The position numbers and the translations under genes were made by a program. Under the pieces are notes generated by a model. The model did no database searches. It saw only the letters and a list, made by a program, of their open reading frames with translations, and had not been told where the DNA came from. Shown piece after piece: positions 33,878-41,321 of a stretch of 63,179 bases of DNA; position 1 is the stretch's first letter; each line of letters begins with the position of its first letter. The stretch lies in assembly GCF_004337705.1 (NCBI RefSeq), contig NZ_SKBU01000009.1, positions 1 to 63,179 on the forward strand, in the 5' to 3' direction. The DNA is from Rubrobacter taiwanensis. GTDB lineage: Bacteria > Actinomycetota > Rubrobacteria > Rubrobacterales > Rubrobacteraceae.

Positions 33878-35031
33878 GGCGACTGATATTCATAACGACG
33901 GTTCCTGTAACCCTGAGTGCTTTCCTTCTACCCTTCGCACGCCACTTTCGCACTCAAGGCATACAAATAGACGCTATGGCACAGGGAATATCGACAAGTA
34001 GCGAGTGTGTGGAGGCCTTTGACCGAGTTTGGGAAGTGAAATGGTCGCGTAATCCGCTGGCCCCCCGCAACTTTCTGCAAGCTCCGAGAGTAGTTAGAGA
34101 GGTAGTAGAACGAGAGGCTTACGGTCTGGTACACGTGCATACGCCGGTGGCAGCACTTGTAACCCGTTATGCATTGCGGGGTTTGCGAAATCGGGGAAGA
34201 CTGAAGGTCGTCTACACCGCCCACGGCTTTCACTTCTACCAGGGAGGAAATGTGGTAAAGAACGCCATATTCCTCGGTCTTGAAAAACTGGCCGGATACT
34301 GGACAGATTACTTGATAGTAATCAACCGGGAGGACGAGAGAGCAGCCAAGCGTTACCGCATAGTACCTCCCAACCGGGTGCGTTATATGCCGGGGATAGG
34401 TATAGATCTAAGCAAGTACTCACCACGGAAGGTTCAGGAGGCTGAGGTGGAACGAGTGCGCGCCGAGTTGGGACTCAAGTCTAACCAGCCGCTTTTCCTG
34501 ATAATTGCTGAATTCACAACAGATAAGCGTCATCGGGATGCAGTATTGGCCTTTGCCTGTACGAGTCATCCGACTGCACACCTGGCCTTTGTCGGGACTG
34601 GGGCACAGATAGCCAAAATAAAGACTCTCGTTCAGAAACTCGGGATTACTGACCGGGTACATTTCCTCGGCTTCCGCCATGATATTCCTGCTCTGATCCG
34701 AGCTTCAATCACTACTGTAATGCCCTCTATACGAGAAGGACTGCCGCGCAGCGTGATGGAGTCGTTGAGCCTGGAGGTGCCAGTTATCGGCACTGATATT
34801 CGCGGAACACGAGATTTGCTGCAGGGAGGATGTGGGCTTCTGGTGCCTGTGGGAGACGTTGCGGCGCTAACGCGGGCCATGACATGGATATTAGACCATC
34901 CAGAAGAGGCAAGGAATATGGGTAAGCTTGGGCGTCAGCAGATGGCTGCCTACGACTTACGCCACATCATTGCGCAACATGAGGCGTTGTATGCGGAGGC
35001 TATGGAGAAAGATCATCATACATTCAGCTGA
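33874..35031 (+). CDS. GT4 family glycosyltransferase (PglA/EpsD-like)
   Basis: 385 residues from a GTG. YGLVHVHTPVAALVTRYALRG and VVYTAHGFHFYQGG form the acceptor-domain signature shared with PglA- and EpsD-type enzymes, which act on undecaprenyl-linked first sugars such as diacetylbacillosamine. YMPGIGIDLSKYSP, FLGFRHDIPALIRASITTVMPSIREGLPRSVMESLSLEVPVIGTD is the donor domain with E-x7-E. Given the PglC/D/E/F homologues downstream, it probably adds the second sugar. It is the last A+T-rich gene of the core. Confidence 0.85.
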   Translation: MRRLIFITTVPVTLSAFLLPFARHFRTQGIQIDAMAQGISTSSECVEAFDRVWEVKWSRNPLAPRNFLQAPRVVREVVEREAYGLVHVHTPVAALVTRYALRGLRNRGRLKVVYTAHGFHFYQGGNVVKNAIFLGLEKLAGYWTDYLIVINREDERAAKRYRIVPPNRVRYMPGIGIDLSKYSPRKVQEAEVERVRAELGLKSNQPLFLIIAEFTTDKRHRDAVLAFACTSHPTAHLAFVGTGAQIAKIKTLVQKLGITDRVHFLGFRHDIPALIRASITTVMPSIREGLPRSVMESLSLEVPVIGTDIRGTRDLLQGGCGLLVPVGDVAALTRAMTWILDHPEEARNMGKLGRQQMAAYDLRHIIAQHEALYAEAMEKDHHTFS

Positions 35032-35060
35032 GTTCAAGCGACTTCTCTTCACCCTACTCT

Positions 35061-35369
35061 TTAGCTGGAAGCTCTGCGGGCAGAGGAAGCTTTCCGCTCT
35101 GTGGAGGACGCCTCTTCGAGCTCGGCGGCGACCAGCGCTTCGACTTCTTCCCCGGACATGTCCGAGAAAGATCCTCTGGCCTCTTCAGTCGCCTGAAGAA
35201 GCTTCCTTCGCTCCTCTTCCAGGAACCTGTAGAGCCTCATGGGTACCAGAGCGAAAGCCTCCTCACCCCGGCGTTCCACCACCACGGCTCTCCCTCCCTC
35301 CACCGTCCGGGCCACCCTGCCCAGAGACCGGCGTAGTTCCTCCAGAGATATTCTGCTTTGCCCTTCCAT
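35061..35369 (-). CDS. Phd/YefM-type antitoxin-like protein
   Basis: 102 residues. SRISLEELRRSLGRVARTVEGGRAVVVERRGEEAFALVPMRLYRFLEEE matches the N-terminal DNA-binding fold of prevent-host-death antitoxins (short helix, beta hairpin, VP..xYxxLEE). The C-terminal half is helical and charged, where an antitoxin would wrap its toxin. No toxin gene is adjacent on this strand. I chose the ATG at 35369 after GAGAGG. It sits between the glycan core and the initiating-transferase block. Confidence 0.6.
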   Translation of the reverse strand: MEGQSRISLEELRRSLGRVARTVEGGRAVVVERRGEEAFALVPMRLYRFLEEERRKLLQATEEARGSFSDMSGEEVEALVAAELEEASSTERKASSARRASS

Positions 35370-35478
35370 CGAACCTCTCGCTCCGCGCGGACCATGTGGT
35401 TCACATCGTAGCAAAGGAACTCTCGCAGCTCAGTGTTAAGTGTGCAGGGTAGGCGTTTCCCTGTGGTAGAGTGGAGCC

Positions 35479-35790
35479 GTGATCGCTCTGGTCGAGGACA
35501 GGAGGGCAGAGGTCGCGGAGATCTGCAGGCGCTACGGCGTCGAACGGCTAGATCTCTTCGGTTCGGCTGCGGAAGGTGGCTTTGATCCCGAGCGCAGCGA
35601 CCTGGATTTCATCGTCGCCTTCGAGCGGCGTGACCCTCCCGATCTCTTCCGCAGGTACTTCGGATTGGAGGAGGATCTGGAGAACCTGTTCGGGCGGAAC
35701 GTGGATCTGGTGATGGAGGGCGCGCTTCGCAAAGACCGGCGTTTTGCGGAGGCGTTGGTGAAAGAACGCGTGCCAATATATGCGGTCTGA
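35479..35790 (+). CDS. MNT-type minimal nucleotidyltransferase (MntA-like)
   Basis: 103 residues from a GTG. LDLFGSAAEGGFDPERSDLDFIVAFE is the nucleotidyltransferase signature GS-x10-DxD, complete. FGRNVDLVMEGALRKDRRFAEALVKERVPIY is the usual C-terminal part. In HEPN-MNT toxin-antitoxin pairs this protein AMPylates and neutralises the HEPN RNase encoded directly downstream. Here only a 20-codon frame follows, so the antitoxin appears orphaned. A TAGAGT at 35467-35472 may be its -10. Confidence 0.8.
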   Translation: MIALVEDRRAEVAEICRRYGVERLDLFGSAAEGGFDPERSDLDFIVAFERRDPPDLFRRYFGLEEDLENLFGRNVDLVMEGALRKDRRFAEALVKERVPIYAV

Positions 35791-35794
35791 GCCG

Positions 35795-35857
35795 ATGCCC
35801 AGAAGAGCTTCCATCAATGAGCTGACCGGAATGCGCGATGTACCGGGCTTTCGGTAA
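35795..35857 (+). pseudogene. possible stub of the HEPN (DUF86) partner
   Basis: A 20-codon frame, MPRRASINELTGMRDVPGFR, begins five bases after the MNT stop. ELTGMRDV resembles the segment of DUF86 HEPN proteins just before the RNxxxH-type catalytic motif. If homologous, nearly all of the toxin has been deleted and the junction runs into the sugar-transferase start at 35838. The match is short and could be chance. Confidence 0.3.
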
Positions 35858-36455
35858 ACGTCTGTTTGATCTGGCTCTCGCTATCCCGTTGGTTATCGGG
35901 CTCTCACCGGTGCTGGCGCTGGTGGCGCTTCTTGTGCGCCGGGACCTCGGTTCTCCCGTGCTCTTCCGGCAAACCCGGCCGGGCTTGTACGGCCAGCCTT
36001 TCGTGATGTACAAGTTCCGCACCATGCGGGAGGCGCGGGACGAATCGGGCCGGCTGCTTCCGGACGAGCAGCGTATTACGCCCTTCGGGCGCTTCGTGCG
36101 GCGCGCGAGCCTGGACGAGCTTCCGGAGCTGTTCAACATTCTGAAGGGAGATATGAGTCTGGTGGGGCCGCGGCCGCTGCTGATGGAGTACCTGGACCTC
36201 TATACGCCGGAACAGAACCGGCGGCACGAGGTCAGGCCCGGCGTCACCGGGTGGGCGCAGGTGAACGGACGCAACGCGCTCGGTTGGGACGACAGGTTCG
36301 CTCTGGACCTGTGGTACGTGGACAACCATTCTCTCCGGCTGGACCTGAAGATCCTCTGGCTCACTCTCGTCAAGGTACTGCGAGGAGAGGGGGTCAGCGC
36401 CAGGGGACACGCGACGATGCCGAAGTTCACCGGCTCGAGACCGGTCGAGCGGTGA
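35838..36455 (+). CDS. pglC: undecaprenyl-phosphate sugar-1-phosphate transferase (PglC-like)
   Basis: 205 residues, the size of a minimal monotopic phosphoglycosyltransferase. One hydrophobic re-entrant helix (about 12-34), then GSPVLFRQTRPGLYGQPFVMYKFRTM, the catalytic Asp-Glu in RRASLDELPELFNILKGDMSLVGPRPL, and RHEVRPGVTGWAQVNGRN. It transfers a sugar phosphate to undecaprenyl phosphate and so begins the repeat unit. PglD, E and F homologues next door point to diNAcBac-1-P as substrate. Overlaps pglD by four bases. Confidence 0.9.
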   Translation: MYRAFGKRLFDLALAIPLVIGLSPVLALVALLVRRDLGSPVLFRQTRPGLYGQPFVMYKFRTMREARDESGRLLPDEQRITPFGRFVRRASLDELPELFNILKGDMSLVGPRPLLMEYLDLYTPEQNRRHEVRPGVTGWAQVNGRNALGWDDRFALDLWYVDNHSLRLDLKILWLTLVKVLRGEGVSARGHATMPKFTGSRPVER

Positions 36456-37078
36456 GGGGGATCCACGTCGTCGGGGGTGGGGGGCACGCGAAGGTAGTCG
36501 TCGGTACGCTCCAGGCTGCCGGCTATAGCGTCAGGGCCGCGTTCGACGACGATCCGCGCAAGCAGGGAAGCCGGCTGCTGGGGGTGCCCGTGGAGGGAGC
36601 TACCAGAGAGATCGAGAAGCTGGCTTCCGCCAGGACCGTACTCGCCGTCGGAGACAACGCCTCCCGGAAAAGGCTCGCGGAGCGGTTCCGCACGGTCGAT
36701 TGGGTCACGGTGGTGCATCCGGAGGCGTTCGTTCACCCGTCGGTGAGGCTCGGTCCGGGTACGGTGGTCTTCGCGGGGGCTGTCGTCCAGCCGGACACGG
36801 TGGTCGGCGCGCACTGCATCGTCAACACGGGTGCCACGGTGGACCACGACTGCGTGCTGGGCGACTACGTGCACGTCGCTCCGGGAGCCAACCTGGCGGG
36901 GGAGGTCCGGTTGGATGACGGCGTGCTATTGGGCATCGGCGGGACGGCCGCGCCGGGAGCCGCGGTCGGCGCCTGGACGACGGTCGGGGCTGGGAGTACC
37001 GTGATCGGGGAGTTGTCCGCCGGGGTGGTGGCCGTTGGGACTCCGGCGCGGCCGGTAAGGAGGGCGTCCGGTGACTGA
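36452..37078 (+). CDS. pglD: UDP-4-amino-sugar N-acetyltransferase (PglD/NeuD-like)
   Basis: 208 residues from a GTG (GTGA overlap). The N-terminal Rossmann-like UDP-binding domain GIHVVGGGGHAKVVVGTLQAAGY is followed by a left-handed beta-helix. His132 in NTGATVDHDCVLGDYVHVAPG matches the catalytic base of PglD, and GIGGTAAPG binds acetyl-CoA. It acetylates the 4-amino group to give UDP-diNAcBac. Its stop overlaps the aminotransferase start by eight bases. Confidence 0.9.
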   Translation: MRGIHVVGGGGHAKVVVGTLQAAGYSVRAAFDDDPRKQGSRLLGVPVEGATREIEKLASARTVLAVGDNASRKRLAERFRTVDWVTVVHPEAFVHPSVRLGPGTVVFAGAVVQPDTVVGAHCIVNTGATVDHDCVLGDYVHVAPGANLAGEVRLDDGVLLGIGGTAAPGAAVGAWTTVGAGSTVIGELSAGVVAVGTPARPVRRASGD

Positions 37079-38174
37079 CCGGATACCCATGGCCTCCGCC
37101 GACCTGGAGGACTCGGATATCCAGGCCGTTCTGGAAGTTCTTCGTTCCGGGCGGCTGGCTCTGGGACCGAAGACCGGAGAGTTCGAGCGGAGTCTGGCGG
37201 AGTATGTGGGGGTGCGCCACGCGGTGGCGGTCAGCTCCGGCACGGCGGCGCTGCACCTCATCGTCAAGGCGCTGGGGATCGGTCCCGGCGACGAGGTGCT
37301 GGTGCCCTCCTTCACCTTCGCGGCCAGCGTGAACGTGATCCTCTACGAGGGCGCTACCCCGGTCTTCGTGGACATAGAACCGGAGACCTACAACCTGGAC
37401 CCCGAAGACCTGGAGCGGAAGGTCACTTCCCGCACGCGGGCGATCATGGCCGTGGACGTTTTCGGCCACCCCGCGGACTGGGATGCCATCCTGGAGATAG
37501 CCGGCCGGCACGGGTTGCGGGTGATCGACGACTCCTGCGAGGCGCTCGGCGCGGAGTACCGGGGGCGGAAGCTCGGCGGCTTCGGCGAGGCGGCGGCCTT
37601 CGCCTTCTACCCGAACAAGCAGATGACGACCGGCGAGGGCGGGATCGTCGTGACCGACAGCGACGAGGTCGCCCGGCTGGCTCGCAGCCTGCGCAACCAG
37701 GGGCGGGGTGAGATGGGGGCCTGGCTGGAGCACGAGCGGCTGGGGTACAACTACCGGCTGGACGAGATGTCCGCCGCTTTGGGAGTCTCCCAACTGCGGC
37801 GGATCGAAGAGTTCCTGCGGAAGCGGGAGCGAGTAGCCGGAATGTACTCCGGGCGTCTGGAGGGGTTGGATGGGGTGAGGCCGCCCCGGGTGAAGTCTCA
37901 CGTGCGGATGAGCTGGTTCGTCTACGTCGTCACCCTGCGAGAGGGCCTGGAGCGCGACCCGGTGATCCGGTCTATGGCGGAGCAGGGAGTGCCGGCGCGG
38001 GGATACTTCTCGCCGGTGCACCGGCAACCGTACGTCCGCGAGCGGCTCGGAAACGGGGCGCTGCCGGTGACCGAGTCCGTGGCGCGCCGCACTGTGGCCC
38101 TGCCTTTCCACAACAACCTCACCGGGGAGCAGGTCTCCCGGGTGGTCGAGGCGCTGGCGCGGGCGATCGTATAG
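37071..38174 (+). CDS. pglE: DegT/DnrJ/EryC1 aminotransferase (PglE-like)
   Basis: 367 residues from a GTG. HAVAVSSGTAALHLIVKALGIGPGDEVLVPSFTFAASVNVI, VIDDSCEALGAEYRGRKLGGFGEAAAFAFYPNKQMTTGEGG (PLP Lys in YPNK) and NYRLDEMSAALGVSQL are present. PglE aminates the C4 keto group of the PglF product. It is paralogous to the WbpE-like enzyme at 26,726 but clearly distinct in the PLP-Lys segment. Confidence 0.88.
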   Translation: MTDRIPMASADLEDSDIQAVLEVLRSGRLALGPKTGEFERSLAEYVGVRHAVAVSSGTAALHLIVKALGIGPGDEVLVPSFTFAASVNVILYEGATPVFVDIEPETYNLDPEDLERKVTSRTRAIMAVDVFGHPADWDAILEIAGRHGLRVIDDSCEALGAEYRGRKLGGFGEAAAFAFYPNKQMTTGEGGIVVTDSDEVARLARSLRNQGRGEMGAWLEHERLGYNYRLDEMSAALGVSQLRRIEEFLRKRERVAGMYSGRLEGLDGVRPPRVKSHVRMSWFVYVVTLREGLERDPVIRSMAEQGVPARGYFSPVHRQPYVRERLGNGALPVTESVARRTVALPFHNNLTGEQVSRVVEALARAIV

Positions 38175-38267
38175 TAGTGGAGGTAAGAGGGTGAGCGAGC
38201 TTCCCAAGCATGGGGTGAGTCCGGTAAACTAGAGCTATAGTCTCTCGCTACGCATGAAAGGTGTTGG

Positions 38268-40151
38268 GTGAAGACTCTGTTGAGGAGGGGGCAGGCCCTG
38301 GTCGGCCAATCGCCACCGAAGATACGCCAACTGGCGGCTGTAGGGATCGACGCGGTCATCGTGGTCGTGTCCCTGGCGCTGGCCCTGCTCTTCCGCTTCG
38401 ACGGGCGGGTGCCGCCGCACTTTTGGGAGACGTTCTGGCCGTTCGCGGTGTTCTCCGCGGCCGTGTTCGTGGCGCTCCTGTACGCCAGCGGGATCTACCG
38501 CCACGTCATGCGCTACACCGGCATCTACCAGAGCGTGCAGCTCGCCGCCGCGACGTCGGTGGCGGTGGGGGTTCTGCTGATGGCGAACCTCGGGGCCGAC
38601 ATGTTGTGGACGCGGCCGGTGCCGATCTCGGTGGTTCTGATAGGCGGTTTGCTGGCCTACGTGCAGCTCGTCGTGGTGCGGTTGTACCCGAGGTTCTTCT
38701 ACGAGTTCTCGCTGCGCGAGGTCGGCCAGAAGCACCGGGCCCTGATCGTCGGGGCCGGAGACGCCGGGGTGGCGCTGGCCCGCCAGCTCTGGCGGATGCC
38801 CGAGATGGAGATCCGGGTGGTCGGGTTCGTGGACGAGGACCCGAAGCTGCTGGGACGCCAGATCGAGGGCGCGACGGTCCTCGGTGGGCCGGAGCGCCTG
38901 GAAGAGATCGTGAACCAGCAGGCCGCGGACCGCGTCTTGATCGCCATGCCCGAGGCCCCGCCGGAGAAGATAGACCGCATCTGGCGGGAGTGCATGAAGA
39001 CCGGTGCGGGGGTCAAGGTGGTCCCCAGGCTGGCGGAGTTCCTCAAGGGGGAGACCGTGCCCTTGCGGGAGCTGCGCATCCAGGACCTGCTGGGCCGCGA
39101 GCAGGTAGAGATAGACCTCGATGCGCTGACGGGCTTCGTGAACGGCAAGCGCGTGCTGGTGACCGGGGCGGGCGGGAGCATCGGGCGCGAGCTGTGCCGG
39201 CAGCTCGCCCGTCTGGGACCCGCGCAGCTCGCCCTTCTGGACCGGGACGAGAGCGCCCTGTACTACCTGGAGCAGGACCTGCAGCGCGAAGGATTCGCCG
39301 CATCCCGCCCGGTCATAGGCGACGTCACGGCGGCCGGGCGCATGCGGGAGCTGTGCGCGAGCTTCAAGCCGCACCTCGTCTTCCACGCCGCCGCCTACAA
39401 GCACGTGCCGCTCATGGAGCTGCACCCGGACGACGCAGTCATCAACAACGTGGAGGGGTCCCTGATAGCTGCCCGGGCCGCCGGAGAGTGCGGGGCGGAG
39501 AAGTTTATAAACGTCTCGACCGACAAGGCCGTGCGGCCTGCGAACGTGATGGGGCTGACCAAGCGCGTCTCGGAGATGGTGGTGCAGGCCGTCTCCCGGG
39601 AGTACCCGAAGACGGTCTATGCCACGGTGCGCTTCGGCAACGTGCTGGGCAGCCGGGGCAGCGTGGTGCCCACCTTCCAGCGCCAGATAGAGGCCGGAGG
39701 GCCGGTCACCGTCACCCACCCGGAGATGACCCGCTACTTCATGACCATCCCGGAAGCGGTCTCGCTGATCCTGCAGGCCGGGGCCATGGCCGACTCCTAC
39801 GCCACCTACGTGCTGGAGATGGGCCGGCCGGTGAAGATCGTGGACCTGGCCCGCAAGATCATGGAGCTGATGCGCGCCCCGAACGTGGAGGTCAGGTTCG
39901 TCGGGCTCCGGCCCGGCGAGAAGCTGCACGAGGAGCTCTACGAGGAGAACGAACGCCCGGCGCGCACCGGCCACCCCATAATCTTCCGCCTCACCTCGGA
40001 GGACGAGCTGCCCCCCGGAGTGCTCGGCCGCGTGGAGGAGCTGATCCTGCACGCCCGTGCCCGCGGCCCGGAGGGGACGGTGGAGCTGATGCACGCCCTG
40101 ATCCCCGGCCGCTCCGGGGAGACCCGCGACGGCAGCGGCACTGCTGCCTGA
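38268..40151 (+). CDS. pglF: membrane UDP-GlcNAc 4,6-dehydratase (PglF/CapD-like)
   Basis: 627 residues from a GTG with AAAGGTG upstream. Four hydrophobic segments (about 18-140), a CoA-binding-like Rossmann domain (RALIVGAGDAGVALARQL), then the SDR catalytic domain: VLVTGAGGSIGRELCRQLARL, FHAAAYKHVPLMELHP and KFINVSTDKAVRPANVMGLTKRVSE, in which Met replaces the usual SDR Tyr as in PglF. It makes UDP-4-keto-6-deoxy-GlcNAc, the first step to bacillosamine. The 93-bp gap before it could hold its own promoter, but none is convincing. Confidence 0.9.
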   Translation: MKTLLRRGQALVGQSPPKIRQLAAVGIDAVIVVVSLALALLFRFDGRVPPHFWETFWPFAVFSAAVFVALLYASGIYRHVMRYTGIYQSVQLAAATSVAVGVLLMANLGADMLWTRPVPISVVLIGGLLAYVQLVVVRLYPRFFYEFSLREVGQKHRALIVGAGDAGVALARQLWRMPEMEIRVVGFVDEDPKLLGRQIEGATVLGGPERLEEIVNQQAADRVLIAMPEAPPEKIDRIWRECMKTGAGVKVVPRLAEFLKGETVPLRELRIQDLLGREQVEIDLDALTGFVNGKRVLVTGAGGSIGRELCRQLARLGPAQLALLDRDESALYYLEQDLQREGFAASRPVIGDVTAAGRMRELCASFKPHLVFHAAAYKHVPLMELHPDDAVINNVEGSLIAARAAGECGAEKFINVSTDKAVRPANVMGLTKRVSEMVVQAVSREYPKTVYATVRFGNVLGSRGSVVPTFQRQIEAGGPVTVTHPEMTRYFMTIPEAVSLILQAGAMADSYATYVLEMGRPVKIVDLARKIMELMRAPNVEVRFVGLRPGEKLHEELYEENERPARTGHPIIFRLTSEDELPPGVLGRVEELILHARARGPEGTVELMHALIPGRSGETRDGSGTAA

Positions 40152-40161
40152 GTGCGAACCT

Positions 40162-40947
40162 CTACCGCTCCATAAACGGCGCGGAGGCCCCGCCGGCCTC
40201 CCGGATCACGTCCAGCGCCACCGCGTAGGAGTTCTGCGGCCGGTTGTCGTCCATGGGGACCACGGTCAGCAGATCCGGAGCCCTGAGAGCCGCGACCGCC
40301 AGCGCCGGATCGTTTGTGTCCATGACCGCGATGGCGGGTATGCCCGCCGCCGCTGCAGCCCCGGCGAAGCCGTGGTCGGCCACTACGAGATCCACCGCTC
40401 CAACCTCCCCGAGCACGTCCCGCATGGGGTCCGGGCTGTGGGTGTGGTGCAGATGCGCCCCGTCGCCCAGAACACCCACCTTCCCGACCCAGTCGAGGGG
40501 CGAACCGTGCTCGTAGAGCCGCTCGGTGCCGGCCGTGAGAACCCTGCCGCCCAGCGTCTCGGCCCACCGGCTCAGCTCCAGGTAGTAGAGGAGCAGCGCA
40601 CCGGGATGCCCGGTGCCGAACAGGAGCGTCCCGCCACCCCCGGCTACCTTCCGGATGCGCCGCGCAGCCTCCACGAGCCCCTCCACCGTGCGAACCGGAT
40701 CTATGCGCCCCCGCTCCGGATTCTCCTCCCGGTCTGGGGGATGGCCCGTGAAGCGCCCAACCGCCGAGTACGCCTCCTCAAAGTCCACGCCCTCTAGCAA
40801 CGGCTCCAGCCCGAAGGTGTAGACGGGGTTGTGCATCACGACCTGCTCTATCTTGTACAGATTGTCCCGCGCACCGTGCGAAGTGCGGTCCCCGGCAACC
40901 CCGGCCTCCAGCAGCCGCAGCGCATAGCTTTCTATTCTTCCGTTCAT
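40162..40947 (-). CDS. conserved protein of unknown function, phosphatase-like motifs
   Basis: 261 residues. Recognisable conserved-looking blocks are ASDRTSHGARDNLYK-like RTSHGARDNLY near the start, LLFGTGHPGALLLYYLEL, GDGAHLHHTHSPDPMRDVL, VVADHGFAGAAAAAGIPAIAVMDTNDPALAVA and VVPMDDNRPQNSYAVALDVI near the end. The many His and Asp residues suggest a metal- or phosphate-binding enzyme, but I cannot assign a family with confidence. It is convergent with pglF (10-base gap) and has its own upstream region shared with the 41,117 gene. Confidence 0.7.
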   Translation of the reverse strand: MNGRIESYALRLLEAGVAGDRTSHGARDNLYKIEQVVMHNPVYTFGLEPLLEGVDFEEAYSAVGRFTGHPPDREENPERGRIDPVRTVEGLVEAARRIRKVAGGGGTLLFGTGHPGALLLYYLELSRWAETLGGRVLTAGTERLYEHGSPLDWVGKVGVLGDGAHLHHTHSPDPMRDVLGEVGAVDLVVADHGFAGAAAAAGIPAIAVMDTNDPALAVAALRAPDLLTVVPMDDNRPQNSYAVALDVIREAGGASAPFMER

Positions 40948-41050
40948 GTAACGGAGTGTAACTCATGACGCCCCCGCTCCGAAAGGAGCCCCCGGCAGCC
41001 GGCGTTCCTTTCTTCTCGATTCTTAAAGAATTCACCGTATTTTTACCTGA

Positions 41051-41093
41051 TTGTTACCGTAGTGTAATGAAAAGGGCTTACTCTTGGTAACAA
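41051..41093. promoter_or_regulatory. 8-bp inverted repeat upstream of a small gene
   Basis: TTGTTACC (41051-41058) and GGTAACAA (41086-41093) are exact reverse complements 27 bases apart, inside an unusually A+T-rich 170-bp intergenic region between divergent genes. A TGTAAT lies between the arms at 41063-41068 and could be a -10. A regulator binding both arms or a hairpin in the leader are both possible. Confidence 0.35.
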
Positions 41094-41116
41094 GGGGCAC
41101 GAGAGAAGGAGCAGTC

Positions 41117-41317
41117 ATGATAAGGGTTTCCGTGGAGGTTCGCCGGGGGGACATCAGCTACCGGGTGGCGGTTCAGGCCCGGAGCATCCGGCGGGCGCTG
41201 GAGATTCTGGGCGGCCGGAATCCCGGCTGCGAGCTGCGGGTGGTCTTCCCGATAGACCCTGAGAGCTTCTTCGTGCGGGGCGAGGGGGTCGAGCGGATAG
41301 AGCCGGAGGCGGCCTGA
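41117..41317 (+). CDS. 66-residue conserved-looking small protein
   Basis: MIRVSVEVRRGDISYRV... to ...GVERIEPEAA. It predicts as a beta-alpha-beta fold (two strands, the helix ARSIRRALEILGGRN, two strands). No family recognised; the pattern resembles small ligand- or nucleic-acid-binding domains. AAGGAG lies six bases before the ATG, so it is very likely translated. It stands alone behind an A+T-rich promoter region with an inverted repeat, and ends four bases from the convergent aldolase gene. Confidence 0.7.
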   Translation: MIRVSVEVRRGDISYRVAVQARSIRRALEILGGRNPGCELRVVFPIDPESFFVRGEGVERIEPEAA

Positions 41318-41321
41318 GCCT

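Noticed and set aside
40162-40947. Assignment of the 261-residue protein to a named phosphatase family
   Set aside because: It has His/Asp-rich blocks, but none of the standard phosphatase motifs (HAD DxDxT, PHP, calcineurin GNHD, PTP CxxxxxR) is complete, so I left the function open.
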